Numbered from the stretch's first letter, positions 48,491 through 59,697 are shown. The stretch: DNA of 64,000 nucleotides from Tritrichomonas musculus (GCA_039105265.1 JAPFFF010000008.1:5456001-5520000); one strand, 5' to 3'. Notes: a model not told the origin generated them from the letters alone. Numbers and translations are program-made.

Positions 48491-48948
48491 TTCAAATATT
48501 TATTTGTCTGTGTTTTTTTTTATTATTATTATTATTAGATTTTATATTTCATTAAAAATGATAAATTATATTAGCTTATTTATTAATATTTTCTGGTAAC
48601 AATAAATAAAAAGTTTATTTTCTCAAAGATCTTTTTTTAAATATCGAAGTTCGTCAAATCTCATTATCACTTTTTAATATCATACCTTTATAACATTGGT
48701 TTTATTATAAGTAATTATTTTATTCAAAGCCAATTTTTAATAATCATAAATATAATTATATTTTATGAATACAGTAATCACATAAAAAATCTCTTTAAAT
48801 TTTTTTTAAATTGTTGAAAAAAGCATAGAATAAATAAAAAAGCTTAGATTACAAACGTTTATTCTCAATAACAAAATTATAATTCAAATTTCAAAAAAAA
48901 AAGTGGAGGTAAATGAAACAGTCTATTACTCCACCTTTTTCTTCCTTT
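48491..48948. other. spacer between convergent genes
   Basis: AT-rich with a short (ATT)n run near 48519-48538. No gene seen. Confidence 0.6.
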
Positions 48949-50289
48949 CTATTCCGTATGATCAGATGTTTCTGAAATTGGATTTCCTATTGCGCTTGGA
49001 TTAAATGATTTTAACATTTCAGGGCCTTCTTCTGCTTCACATTCATTTCCAAAGTTGGCGCAAACAATTGAATGGTTAAGTCTATAATACCATCTTTCAG
49101 CTATATGTGCTGAAGCAGCTTCTAAGAAAAATTCAGAAACGCCATGCACAATTTCTGGTTTTTTTCTTACAAATCGTACATATTGAATGTAATTATGCCG
49201 ATGACCATGATTGTTATTATTATTGTTGTCATTGTTGTTTTCATTATTGTGATTTTGTTCATCAAACGAATGTCTGTAAGAAAGAGATTTAGATGAGTTT
49301 TCGACTGGAATATCTGATGAAGATGCTCTTACTCTCGACCTAGATCGGTGTGAATTTTTTAAAGTAATATTTGAAGATGATACAGATGTGCACATTTGAT
49401 TTGGAGAAGAGATAGCTGATATAACAATACGATTTGAATTTTTATCAGCGATTGAAACTTTAACGGAAACAAGTTGAATCATTCCAATTGGATCATCTTT
49501 ATTTTCAGGATCATCGCTTTTGAAATAATATAAACAAGAGTTAGCAAGGACAAAAAAGTGAGTTTTCCATATTGAATTCCATTTGTTTGTTTTCTTTTTA
49601 AGATATCCATGGAGTTTTGGTGCGCTCAATGCTAAAAACTCGCTTCCCCCATCTACTGTTTCACCAAATTGAAGTGGATTCTGTTTGATATCTTCATACA
49701 TTGAAAGAAGTTTACTATCGGAAACATCTTCTGGCTTAAGAGCTCCTCGTACATTATCAATAAAATCGCGAGATGACATTTTATGAGTCATATTCGGGTT
49801 ATGTTGATCACTGTTGAGTAATATTAAGGCAAATGCAAGAATATAAGCAACATCAGAATTTTTAAAAACTGTTGGATTCATCTGATGATAAACTTTGGCA
49901 AATCCATGAACTATTCGATCAATTTGTTCAGCTTCTCCAGGAAGTTTTAAACTGCATGAAAGAGATTTGCGAATTGCTTTGATAAACGGCATTTGAAGAT
50001 TTAACTCTTGAAAATATGCAAATAAAATAGGTTCTGATTTTTCATCAGACAGATATTCTCCAATTTTTTCACTGATTAATCCTTCTGTTGTATGTAAAAT
50101 GTGCGCTATTTCTTCTGGAGTATTAGGCACATTATAAAAATCGCAAAGTTGTAATATTCCTGATTTTGGATGAACATTAAATCTGTAAATTGCTTCGCTT
50201 AACTTATCTTCAACATCAAGTTCGTGAATAATTTCAATTGTTTCAGGTTTATCATCGTTGTCATTATGATGCTTTGACTTTTTACTCAT
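48949..50289 (-). CDS. Sec7-PH Arf guanine-nucleotide exchange factor, cytohesin-like
   Basis: A 446-residue protein. The Sec7 domain spans about 30-210. Its catalytic glutamic finger lies in LPGEAEQIDRIVHGFAKVY, and the second hallmark ILLNSDQHNPNM is intact. A PH domain spans about 227-400 and has KLHGYLKKKTNKWNSIWKTHFFVL, then CLYYFK. It is split by a Ser/Arg- and Asn/His-rich insertion (about 300-360) before the final PH strand and helix (ASAHIAERWYYRLNHSI). Sec7 proteins load GTP on Arf, and the PH domain targets phosphoinositide membranes. The layout without an N-terminal coiled coil resembles cytohesin or small plant-like GEFs. It faces the GRIP golgin tail to tail, 458 bases apart. 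Confidence 0.92.
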   Translation of the reverse strand: MSKKSKHHNDNDDKPETIEIIHELDVEDKLSEAIYRFNVHPKSGILQLCDFYNVPNTPEEIAHILHTTEGLISEKIGEYLSDEKSEPILFAYFQELNLQMPFIKAIRKSLSCSLKLPGEAEQIDRIVHGFAKVYHQMNPTVFKNSDVAYILAFALILLNSDQHNPNMTHKMSSRDFIDNVRGALKPEDVSDSKLLSMYEDIKQNPLQFGETVDGGSEFLALSAPKLHGYLKKKTNKWNSIWKTHFFVLANSCLYYFKSDDPENKDDPIGMIQLVSVKVSIADKNSNRIVISAISSPNQMCTSVSSSNITLKNSHRSRSRVRASSSDIPVENSSKSLSYRHSFDEQNHNNENNNDNNNNNNHGHRHNYIQYVRFVRKKPEIVHGVSEFFLEAASAHIAERWYYRLNHSIVCANFGNECEAEEGPEMLKSFNPSAIGNPISETSDHTE

Positions 50290-51312
50290 TTTTAGATATT
50301 AAAAATTTTCAAATTTGGAGGTGTTTTTTTTTTTAAATATTATATCATTCAAAATAAACCGTTCAAATAATTAAATGAAATATTTGAATGCTTATTTGAG
50401 ATATTTTTATTAAAATATTGGGGAAAAATATTTTATATTTATTTTTGAAAAAATATTTATTTTAAGAAATAAATTTTGTTATTTTATGTATATTTTTTAT
50501 TCTTTTATTATAAAAATAATTATCTCTAATTAAAATATTTTATTTACCAATATAATAATAAAATAATATTTGAGAATGTAGCATTTTTTACATTTTAGAT
50601 AAAATGTCTATAAAAAATGATGAATGTATCATTAAACAATTTAATATTTTATTACACAAATGAAAACAATTAAAGATTACATATATAAAAAAATTTTTTG
50701 CACTTTTAATATGTAAGAACATAGTTCCTATGCATTAGACTTGTTATTCTCCGATTCTCGAGATCGATAATTGATTGACTTTTTACTATCGATACATAAA
50801 TATGCACAGATTCTCGAGATCGATTTCAGAGATCGAGAATTTTTTTTCTCAGCTTTTGATATCAGAATTTTCAATTAAACTTTTTGATAAATATATGATC
50901 GTAATTTATTCTCAAATATTTCACAAAAAAGAAGGTATTTTTTGATTTTAATCTTAAAATAAACATCAATACATTATATTATTTATTTTTAAATATTATA
51001 AAATCACAAATACCAATTATAAAAAAAGATAAATCAGTTTGAGATCTCGAGATCTCGGTAATTGATATCAAGTTTACAATTATTTTTATATCACATTTCA
51101 TATCTGATATCTTGATAATCGATAATCTCGATATCAGATTTGTAAACTGATAATCGAGTATCAGATGCAAAAAAGTGACGTTTTTGATATCGATTCTCAA
51201 AATAACAAGTCTACTATGCATTTCTTGCGTATCCATTAAGTGTAAACATCTAATGGAAAAGACCAAAGGACTTTTAATATTCACTCTGTTCATAAAGATT
51301 TTGTAAACAAAA
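50290..51312. other. AT-rich spacer with a nested inverted-repeat block
   Basis: About 1 kb with no convincing gene. The right half (50730-51221) is packed with ATCGAT, TCTCGAGATC and GATATC words and is bounded by an inverted repeat, listed next. Confidence 0.6.
50730..51221. repeat. 492-bp nested inverted-repeat (foldback) block
   Basis: The ends match in inverse orientation: ATGCATTAGACTTGTTATT at 50730-50748, and ATGCATAGTAGACTTGTTATT as the complement of 51201-51221 (a two-base indel). Inside, GATTCTCGAGATCGAT occurs twice, and CTCGGTAATTGATATCAA followed by TTTACAA has a diverged inverse partner near 51130-51170. It looks like a decayed foldback element or one terminal repeat of a larger element next to the Maverick-like genes. 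Confidence 0.6.
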
Positions 51313-51675
51313 TCAATACTCTAATTTCAAAAACAATGTAAAATTATCTGGTTTTATCTCGTTTCCATTAGCATCTGTGAACCATATTTTGAAATCTCTT
51401 TTTGTTCCGACATATTCATATTTGTGATTATCATCAGGTGGCACTACATTTGCGTACCATACAAGACTATCTTCATATTCATCTCTTTGAATAAAGCTAC
51501 AATGTATTTCAGTTTCACCATCCAAGTATCCATTACATGTTGCTCTACAATATTGGAAAGATATATAGCGTTTATTCAGTGAATTACTAAACTCAGATGG
51601 TAATAAATTATTGTATTTCTTGGTGATAAAGTACGTTTTTACCACAGACTTTGTCTGAGTATGCTTTGCATCCAT
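51313..51675 (-). CDS. small Maverick/virus-like protein, beta-rich
   Basis: 120 residues with an ATG start at 51675. It has no signal peptide. The C-terminal stretch (YANVVPPDDNHKYEYVG, then FKIWFTDANGNEIKPDN, then FTLFLKLEY) reads as alternating beta strands ending in a Gly-Asn-turn-strand pattern seen in minor capsid or fibre-associated proteins of Maverick/Polinton elements. This is resemblance only. It lies 120 bases from, and divergent to, the broken fibre-like gene, so both may be remains of one element. Confidence 0.5.
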   Translation of the reverse strand: MDAKHTQTKSVVKTYFITKKYNNLLPSEFSNSLNKRYISFQYCRATCNGYLDGETEIHCSFIQRDEYEDSLVWYANVVPPDDNHKYEYVGTKRDFKIWFTDANGNEIKPDNFTLFLKLEY

Positions 51676-51796
51676 TCTTAATAATATAATAAATGACTTA
51701 CATAGATAGACTCAAACAAAGTTTGTGAAGGCGATAGACATCATATTTTTTTGAGAAACAAATATTTGCTTTCAGCAAACTTTGCATTTAATTCTA

Positions 51797-54700
51797 ATGC
51801 AAATGACTGCAATCATAACAAAACAAAATACATTTGATAAAGCATTTATTAGTGGATACAATGCAGGTGGAAATGGGGAATTTGATAATATTCATTTTAA
51901 ACAAGATGCGATAATTGACGGCAGCATATATGCTGCCCACGACATACATGTCGATAATAATCTAATAGTTAAAAATAATAATATCATAGATGTATTATCA
52001 CAAACATCACAGATATTTGACAATCATGATAATAGAATAACAACATTAGAAAATAAACCTGATTCACAGAGCATAATAGACGTTAAAACATTATCTAAAA
52101 AAGAAACAAATGATTATAATATATTGGAAATCGCTTATGATTTACCAAAAACATATTCAGGAAATGCATTCGCTATTACTACTTCTTTAGGTTCAGGTGT
52201 GATATCATTTGCAAATAATAAATTTACTAATCCTCGCATTGATTATTCTGATGGAAAATATGTTGTATCTTATATTGAAAATGATGATTATGCAAGATTA
52301 TATATGAGTAAAGATATTTTAAGCGATCCATTTGACTTGTTCACAAAAGGATTCATAAGAATAACATTTATTGCTCCAATTAAACAGACTATCAATAAAA
52401 AAGACAACAAAATAATAAACTTTAAATGTAATACTATAGATGAAGATAATTGTTTTAAATTATTTAGGTCTCCATTTCCAGATTTCTATGAAATAAAGTC
52501 AATATCACAAGATGACAATTATTATATCGCTTATTGGGGCTATGATGAAGGAACAGAAGAATTTAACACACTTATTGATTGACAAACATTTGAATTCAAT
52601 GATGATGTATTTGGCACAACATTCAAGCTTACAAAAAAAGGGGATACGTGGATTGGAAACAATTATTGTGTGCATATTCCGGAATCATTAAAGTTAATAC
52701 AAAATAGCGAAAATGAAGCAAGAATTACAATAGCTCAGAATGATGCTAATAAATTCACATTGCAACATCTTGTTAAATTCCATTCAGACCAGAACGCATT
52801 AACATTTCTCATTAATGAAGGATTATTGAAAATAAACAAAGGAAAACTAGATTATGCAGGTGAAAATGATAAAGAATGGTGGATAGATATCGTTTGTGAG
52901 TTCGATAGTGGAGGCCAATGGGTTGGAGGTGATTATATTGCAACATTAACACTAAATGGGAAAATATACGAAATAAAAGTTAATGTAGATGCAACAATTG
53001 ATTCACCCCATTATAAAGTAAATACCAATAATTATTTTGAATATATTGGATATCATCATACGGAGATGCTTTTGGCATCTACTTTTGCTGAAGAGCAAGC
53101 TGAGAAATTGATTAACAATAAAGGGATTAAACTATTTATGTTCACTAATCCAAATCTCATATTTAAAATCGCAGATGTAGAATATTATGTCAGCAATACA
53201 TTTGAATATCTCAATGGATGTGGTTATTATAATGTTGTTCCAAAACCTGAATCATGTACAACTCTTTTTACAAACTATAATATTCAAACATCTGGTGTGA
53301 GAATTGGGGAAAACATTGAGAGTCATATGTTTGTGCTAAATTCTTTAGGGAATACAGTTGATGTTGCACTAAATGATATATCTCAATTAATAAATTATTG
53401 TAAACAATTAGAATCACAAATAGAAAGTATGTCAAATAAAGTTAACTGGTTTGATATTTTACAAGGTATTGTTGATATTGGTACCATGTTAATATGTTTC
53501 GGTCCAGGATTAATGCGAATAGGTGCTCCAGGAATAGAATCATTAAGTAGATTCTCTTTTGCTAAATCAACTGTGAAAGAAATAGAATATTTTGATGAAA
53601 TAATACGCGACGTCGACGTTTTATCACCTGGCGTTATTGAGAAACAACTAGATTTTGCATTAGAGACAAGAATAATTGGCTCAAATAATTGCTATAAATA
53701 CTATCTATTTGAGTTAAAAAGTGAATCTAAAATAGATGTATCATTTATAGTTGATTCAGATGGAGAAGTGATTAGTGTTAACAATTATGATGTAGATTCT
53801 GATGGAAATATTGTTGCAGTAAATTCTGTAGTTGGTGAAGGGCAAATAAATTGTAATTTAATATATGAATATCCCTATTTAATGGTTTTTTCTAAAAATA
53901 AGCCATCAAGTGTTTCTTATAAATATATCCCTAAATCGAAGTCAGTTAAGTTAGCATTAGGAGAAACATTAACGAATAATCAATTATTATCAGCAGCTGC
54001 GACAAAAAAATTAATTGAGAATCATAAGCAAAAGATGTTAAGTGAAATCCCTACTGTTGATTTATCAAATTATGCATTAAAAAGTGAGATTCCAGAAATA
54101 ATTAATAAAAAAATTACTTTCAATCAAGAATTAGAATTAACTTATGATGGAGGCAATGGTATTAATACTATTTCGGTTCTTTATACTAATGCAAGTCAAT
54201 ATTTAGAAAAATGGAAAAAATATGGAATGTTATTTGATGGATATGATAAAACTGATGAAAATATTAAATATAAAGGAATATTCACTATATCAAGTATTAA
54301 TAATAATGATTATATTTTAAATAATGGCGTTCAAAATATAACATTAACATTAGAAATGTGTACAAGTTGTGGAGTTGTTTATGATTTTGATAACCAACAT
54401 AAAATCAATGTAATAAGTTGCTATATTGCAAATGAAGATTATGATGAAACAAACTTAAACTGTGTTGTTAATCTTGCATTTCTCTAAGATAAGTATGCAT
54501 TGACAACAGATTTGACCCATGCTATTGAGCAAGTAAAAAGTGAATTAACAAACAACAATATTGAAATACTTAAAGATGAAAAAATATATGATACAGATAA
54601 TGATATATTCTTTAATAATATTTATGAAGCTGCTAATGATAATAATGTTTTATCATCACAATTAGCTTTAAAATATATATGGGAAAATAATTTATATATG

Positions 54701-54808
54701 ATTGAAGAAGCTGTTGTAATAAAAGATGAAACTACAAGAAGTGATAGATTTAATATTGAAGATTATGAAACACAAACTTTCAATAGAGAACCCCAAGAAA
54801 GTCTCTGA
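51797..54808 (+). pseudogene. fibre-like Maverick/phage-type gene broken by two in-frame stops
   Basis: A single frame of about 1000 codons runs from ATG 51797 to TGA 54806. It is interrupted only by TGA at 52580-52582 and TAA at 54485-54487; no frame change is needed. The N-terminal part (DGSIYAAHDIHVDNNLIVKN) and the C-terminal parts (DLSNYALKSEI; KYALTTDLTHAIEQVKSEL) have the repeated YALKxxV/I-type coiled fibre motifs of phage tail-fibre and virus attachment proteins. The middle has a hydrophobic segment at about 53450-53540 (IVDIGTMLICFGPGLMRIGA). Each piece has normal coding composition, so decay is recent, or the stops are sequencing or readthrough effects. No polymerase, integrase, protease or ATPase of a Maverick is found in the window. 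Confidence 0.65.
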
Positions 54809-55103
54809 CACTTAGAAAAAATTGACACAATTATATAAAAAATATGCTTTTTATAAAAACTTTTTAAAGATATATATTTTGATTTTAGAATAAAAAAGAA
54901 TTTTTTCAAAAAAAGGAAAATTTTTCATAATTCCTTTGTTTTTTCTTAAAAAATACATTGAGTAAAAAAAGTTGTACACTCAGTAATGCTTTTTATTTTC
55001 ATGTAAAAATATAATTTAAGAAGAAATGTTTGGTTCAAGTTATTTTCATAAGTTTAAATTAAAAGAATTTTTTAATGAAATAAGTAACCATTTCAGAATA
55101 TAC
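54809..55103. other. spacer
   Basis: AT-rich; I see no gene or repeat in it. Confidence 0.6.
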
Positions 55104-55841
55104 CTAAAGTGGAACTTTTTCAAAGAAATCATCAATATTATTATCAAAAATAGATTTATCATGTTCTGAACCTTCTATTGGAGAAACAATATGCATTGCA
55201 AGTCCGTGAATATTAATTATTACTTGACTTTTCAAGCAATAAATAAAGTGTTTGCCTGAAAAATACTTACCGGCAATTTTGTAGTCAAGTGCAGGTTGGT
55301 TTATCTTTTGGACAGTTGCATCTACTATAAAACCGCATTCTGGGAAATCATTAGGAGCGTCTATTTCACACGAATTTGCAACTTTAGAAATAAACTCGGC
55401 CTCGAATGCGGGTGCTGCGATATCAAGTATTTTACCGATAATGTTTTCAAAGGTTGAGGGTTCTATTTGAAAGATAGGCTTTAACGATTCTAACCTTGGA
55501 TAAGCCCTAAGGTAATGTAGAAAGAGTACAAATTGGTCAACTGGAGTATACTTTTGCTTTCTACCTCTGTGTGGCTTATTTAGTTCTTTTGCAATGAGGC
55601 TGTAAAGGACCTTGAACTCAGGAATGGTAAATCCAACAAATTCATAGAAGCCATCTGCTGATTTACTGATATGATCAAATAATTGGTTTTCTTCAGCCTT
55701 TTCCAATTCTTCTTCTTCTTCCTCTTCGATATGCTGCAGTTGGGTATCTGTCATTCCCATGATTGATTCAATTTTGCTTTCTCTTCTGATCCTGAAGCTT
55801 TCAGAGTACTTATCTATTCTAGATAGATTAATCGTGGACAT
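55104..55841 (-). pseudogene. truncated DDE_4 (Harbinger/IS5-like) transposase
   Basis: 245 codons from ATG 55841. An acidic N-terminus (IEEEEEEELEKAEENQ) is followed by a helix-turn-helix region (HRGRKQKYTPVDQFVLFLHY and on). The first part of the DDE_Tnp_4 catalytic domain comes next: first Asp in GFIVDATVQKI, then the KYFSGKHFIYCLKSQVIINI strand pair, then second Asp in GSEHDKSIF. The frame stops 16 residues later, before the region that should carry the third acidic residue, and no continuation is visible downstream in any frame. It is therefore a 3'-truncated, presumably inactive copy. The N-terminal two thirds is undamaged, so truncation is probably recent. Confidence 0.8.
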
Positions 55842-56578
55842 TTAGTAAAAAGTGATGTCAAAAGCAGGAATACCTCAATCATTCAAAAAATCAGATAAAA
55901 AAACCGATGTTTTTTCGAAACAACAGAAAGCTTAGAAAAAAAAACGTATAACTTGATGTGATAACATTTCATAAGAAAATCTAATTAAGAGAATAATTAA
56001 AAATAAAATAGATTAAAATCAATTTACAATTATTGACCTATTATTTTAATAATATTGGAAAATATCATTGTTTGCAGTCTTTTCAAAAAGATATTTATTA
56101 AATAAATAAAAACAAATAAACTATTCAAATTTGAATACGATAAACGTATAGTATATTAATCGTATTTATAGATACTGTCTGAATGCTTAACAATTTAACA
56201 TATTAACTAAAATATGCATACAAACAGTTATTTTTTTTTAAGTAATATTTTAAATATAAATCATTTGTCATTATTAAGATTATTTTTTAAAAAAAATTTA
56301 AAATAAAATCTTTCATATTTCAGTGAATATTTGGTCATAGATCATTTCTAATATTTTTTGAATATTCAGTGAAACTCTACTTATTTTGCTCATAGCCCAT
56401 AGTTTTTGCCATTTTAATTTGACAATTACATAGAAACTATTAGAAATTTGGTCTGCTGGCAAAATTTAAGATTTCTATAACATCTCTGATTTTTTTCCAG
56501 AATATTGATTTTTTTCCTTACCAGTGGTTATATATAAATTTGAATAGTTTTTTTTTTTTTTTTGAGGAATTTTTCAGA
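55842..56578. other. spacer
   Basis: AT-rich, ending in a long T run just before the left arm of the 3.5-kb element. No gene seen. Confidence 0.6.
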
Positions 56579-56623
56579 GAACCCAGGTTCTGTGAAAATA
56601 TCAGCACCCCCTCTCAAAAAGTT
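56579..56623 (+). repeat. left terminal inverted repeat of the 3.5-kb element
   Basis: GAACCCAGGTTCTG, then AAAATATCAGCACCCCCTCT, then CAAAAAGTT; 40 of 45 positions match the inverse of 60046-60090. Confidence 0.75.
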
Positions 56624-56690
56624 GATTTTTTGGCGGTTGATATTGGTTTCATAAAATTAACATTAAACACTTTATCTTTTATTTCTTTCT

Positions 56691-57178
56691 TACAAAATCA
56701 AACAGTTTTCTCCAATCCAAGCAAACATTTACTTTAATACAAGGTTCCTTTATCAGATACAACGCATTAATCTCACAACCGCAAACTACATCTCAATAAG
56801 ATTTAGAATTCTTACAAAATCAGACAGTTTTCTCCAATCCAAGCAAACATTTACTTTAATACAAGGTTCCTTTATCAGATACAACGCATTAATCTCACAA
56901 CCGCAAACTACATCTCAATAAGATTTAGAATTCTTACAAAATCAAACAGTTTTCTCCAATCCAAGCAAACATTTACTTTAATACAAGGTTCCTTTATCAG
57001 ATACAACGCATTAATCTCACAACCGCAAACTACATCTCAATAAGATTTAGAATTCTTACAAAATCAAACAGTTTTCTCCAATCCAAGCAAACATTTACTT
57101 TAATACAAGGTTCCTTTATCAGATACAACGCATTAATCTCACAACCGCAAACTACAGCTCAATAAGATTTAGAATTTT
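56691..57178. repeat. four 122-bp tandem repeats
   Basis: Units start at 56691, 56813, 56935 and 57057 with TACAAAATC and end in ATTTAGAATT. They are nearly identical, with only single changes such as AAACAG/AGACAG and CATCTC/CAGCTC. There are no spacers and no reading frame. GC content is higher than the flanks. It is a young minisatellite inside the 3.5-kb element. Confidence 0.95.
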
Positions 57179-58439
57179 ACGTAAAATTTTAAAATAAATT
57201 TCAATTACATTTCATTTAAATTTTATATTGATTTAGTCATTCCAATTTTAATAGGTTTCTTTTTATGTTTGAGCAATTTATACTTATTATTCTGAAATCC
57301 TTTTTTTAGGTTTAATCAATAAAAATTTTTTGATAATTAGTAATAAACTTACACATCGCAATACATACTTTATTGTTTTTTTGGTTTGATATATATATAT
57401 GTATATAAACACATTTGGTTTTAAAACAAATCTATTCTAATTTTAAATATTATAGTATTAGCAATTGACTTTATTTTAATGTTTTAATTGTTTTTATTAT
57501 CATATTTATTTTCTTTCCATATCTTTTTCTATCCTAATGAGTATTATATTTGCTTTTTTACAGCGAATTATTTTAAATCGGAACCTTAAAATTTAATAAT
57601 GAGAAATATTTAAGGCCAAATATATGGCTAAAGTAGGTCAATTTTGAGAGAAAAGCAGCAGTTATTTTTTTTTAGCATTGATGATTTGAGGAAAAATTGG
57701 AAATTTTCCATTTTTTTCCTTTTTATGTAATAGTTCATATATTTAATTAAACAACATAAGTTCACGTTAAAACAAAAGGAATTTAACACATTTTTGGCTA
57801 TATAAGCTAAATAAAATAGACCAAATATGCTTTCAAAAAAATAAAAATTTTGTTCTACTAAAATCTTTCGATCCTACCTTTTCCAAATAATTTATATAAT
57901 TAGATATCAACTTATTCCATGACAGTAATTTTTAATATTTATTATTAGACTAAAAAGAATCAGAGGAATGATAAAATCTATTGATTTACTTTTTTGAGAA
58001 TGATTAAAAATGCAAGTTGGAAGATGATTTACAATAATAAATCAAATAAATTGAATATCTAGAGCAGTTTTTTGATAATATTAAATGTTTTTGGCCAGTA
58101 TTTCTAATTTAATGAATTTTTAAGTACAATTTAACATGTTCAGAAAAGGAAATCGGAGAGAATCATTATTTTGATAAAAGCTTGTGTTTATTCCTTCAAA
58201 ATAAAATAATTTTGCTAAATAAAATACAAAAATAAGCTTTATTAGAACTTGCAATACCGATATCAATAAGTAGTAATTGTAAAAACCATTTTTTAATGAT
58301 TTCTAATCATATGTTCACATTTATAATTCGATTTTTCTAGCTTCAAAAAAGATAGTGATCAAATAAATCATTCTATTTTGCATTGATTGTTAAGTATATA
58401 TTTATTTACCTTTTTGAACTGTCTTGTGTATCTGAAGAC

Positions 58440-58850
58440 TTATCTTACTTCTATCTTTTTCCTTACCTCACAACTTATCTTACAACTTATCTTACAACTT
58501 ATCTTATAACTTATCTTACAACTTATCTTATAACTTATCTTATAACTTATCTTATAACTTATCTTACAACTTATCTTACAACTTATCTTACAACTTATCT
58601 TACAACTTATCTTACAACTTATCTTACAACTTATCTTATAACTTTCTATACTACTTATCTTACAACTTCCTATACTACTTATCTTTTACCTTATCCTATT
58701 ACTTACCTTACAACTTATCCTGCGACTTATTTTATAACTTAATATACTACTTATCTTTTACCTTATCCTATTACTTATCTCACAATTTATCCTACGACTT
58801 ATTTTATAACTTATTCTACTCCTTATCTTACAACTTATTATGCCTTAGTA
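58440..58850. repeat. 12-bp satellite of ACTTATCTTACA type
   Basis: About 30 diverging copies of a 12-bp unit, mostly ACTTATCTTACA or ACTTATCTTATA, degenerating to ACTTATCCTATT types at the right end. The sequence gives an artificial Thr-Tyr-Leu frame on the plus strand. Confidence 0.9.
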
Positions 58851-58875
58851 TTCTGTTAAAGCTCGATTTACAGGT

Positions 58876-59091
58876 TTATTGTTTATGTGCTTTTCGAGAT
58901 GCTTTATAAGGATATGCAGTGTAATATAATATATCATCTGGCCAATTGGTTTGCTTTGCAGCATATCTATCATTGACTCCATGGAATTTCATCATTATTA
59001 GAACGAGCATTAGATTTTTTGAATTTGATTGATTATGTTCAGCTACACTTTTTGCGACACCTCTATCGAAATATCTGATCAGGGAGTTCAT
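58876..59091 (-). CDS. small ORF inside the 3.5-kb element, possibly a gene remnant
   Basis: 71 codons from an ATG at 59091 to a stop at 58876. The C-terminal half (KFHGVNDRYAAKQTNWPDDI, then LYYTAYPYKASRKAHKQ) has a normal protein composition unlike the surrounding satellite DNA. I do not recognise it. It may be the tail of a degraded element-encoded protein. Confidence 0.3.
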   Translation of the reverse strand: MNSLIRYFDRGVAKSVAEHNQSNSKNLMLVLIMMKFHGVNDRYAAKQTNWPDDILYYTAYPYKASRKAHKQ

Positions 59092-59211
59092 TAAATATAT
59101 AATACTGCTACTTATCTTTCATTTTATTCTACAACTTTTCTGACAACTGTTCATTTCTACTATTTTTTCAATTTATCCCAAAACTTTCTATTTTTTCCCA
59201 CATAATTAACC

Positions 59212-59225
59212 CTTACGGTCGTAAG
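59212..59225. repeat. GC-rich hairpin CTTACG-GT-CGTAAG
   Basis: A perfect 6-bp stem with a two-base loop opens a GC-rich island (about 59205-59290) containing GCCGAACCCGCTCC. It is unlike the rest of the region and may mark the end of a nested element. Confidence 0.5.
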
Positions 59226-59544
59226 TTGGAGAGTTCCGTTGTCAAATCAGTAATTTTGCCGAACCCGCTCCATACAATAGCCGTATTTTATTTGGTCGTT
59301 TTTGAGAAGAAATATAATTAATTATTTACAAGTAATTTCTTATTACACATTTGATAATAGGTGGAGGAGACTTCAGTCTTAAAATAAAATTGGATAATTG
59401 ATTTGAGCAGGCGAGGATGATTTGAGTAAATAATGGTATGCTGATGCTGAATAAAATCAACTAATATAACTGCAAGGACAATCATATGCAAGTGAGATTA
59501 GTTTCTGTAATAAATTGGTCTGGTTTATTAAAATATAAAGCATG

Positions 59545-59697
59545 AGTTACGGTATATAAAAAAAAAAAAAACGTTAAAATATTAAGCGTGAGTTTTTTTT
59601 TTATCTTAACCAACATGGATTCAAAGCAAATATTCACAAAGTTTTAACATGACCATTTATTATTTGAAAAAGTTACCGTTTTTTATATGCCGTAATT
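59545..59697. repeat. 150-bp inverted-repeat pair TTACGGTATATAAAAAA / TTTTTTATATGCCGTAA
   Basis: The two arms differ by one base (GGTATA versus GGCATA) and face each other across an AT-rich centre. A small MITE-like or stem-loop structure. Confidence 0.55.

Noticed and set aside
50979-51293. 104-codon minus-strand ORF
   Set aside because: Lies within the nested inverted-repeat block; Ile/Leu/Ser composition typical of AT-rich noncoding DNA.
56691-57178. CRISPR-like array
   Set aside because: The 122-bp units are contiguous with no unique spacers, and the genome is eukaryotic.
58383-58742. 119-codon ORF of Thr-Tyr-Leu repeats
   Set aside because: Translation of the 12-bp satellite; no non-repetitive protein sequence.
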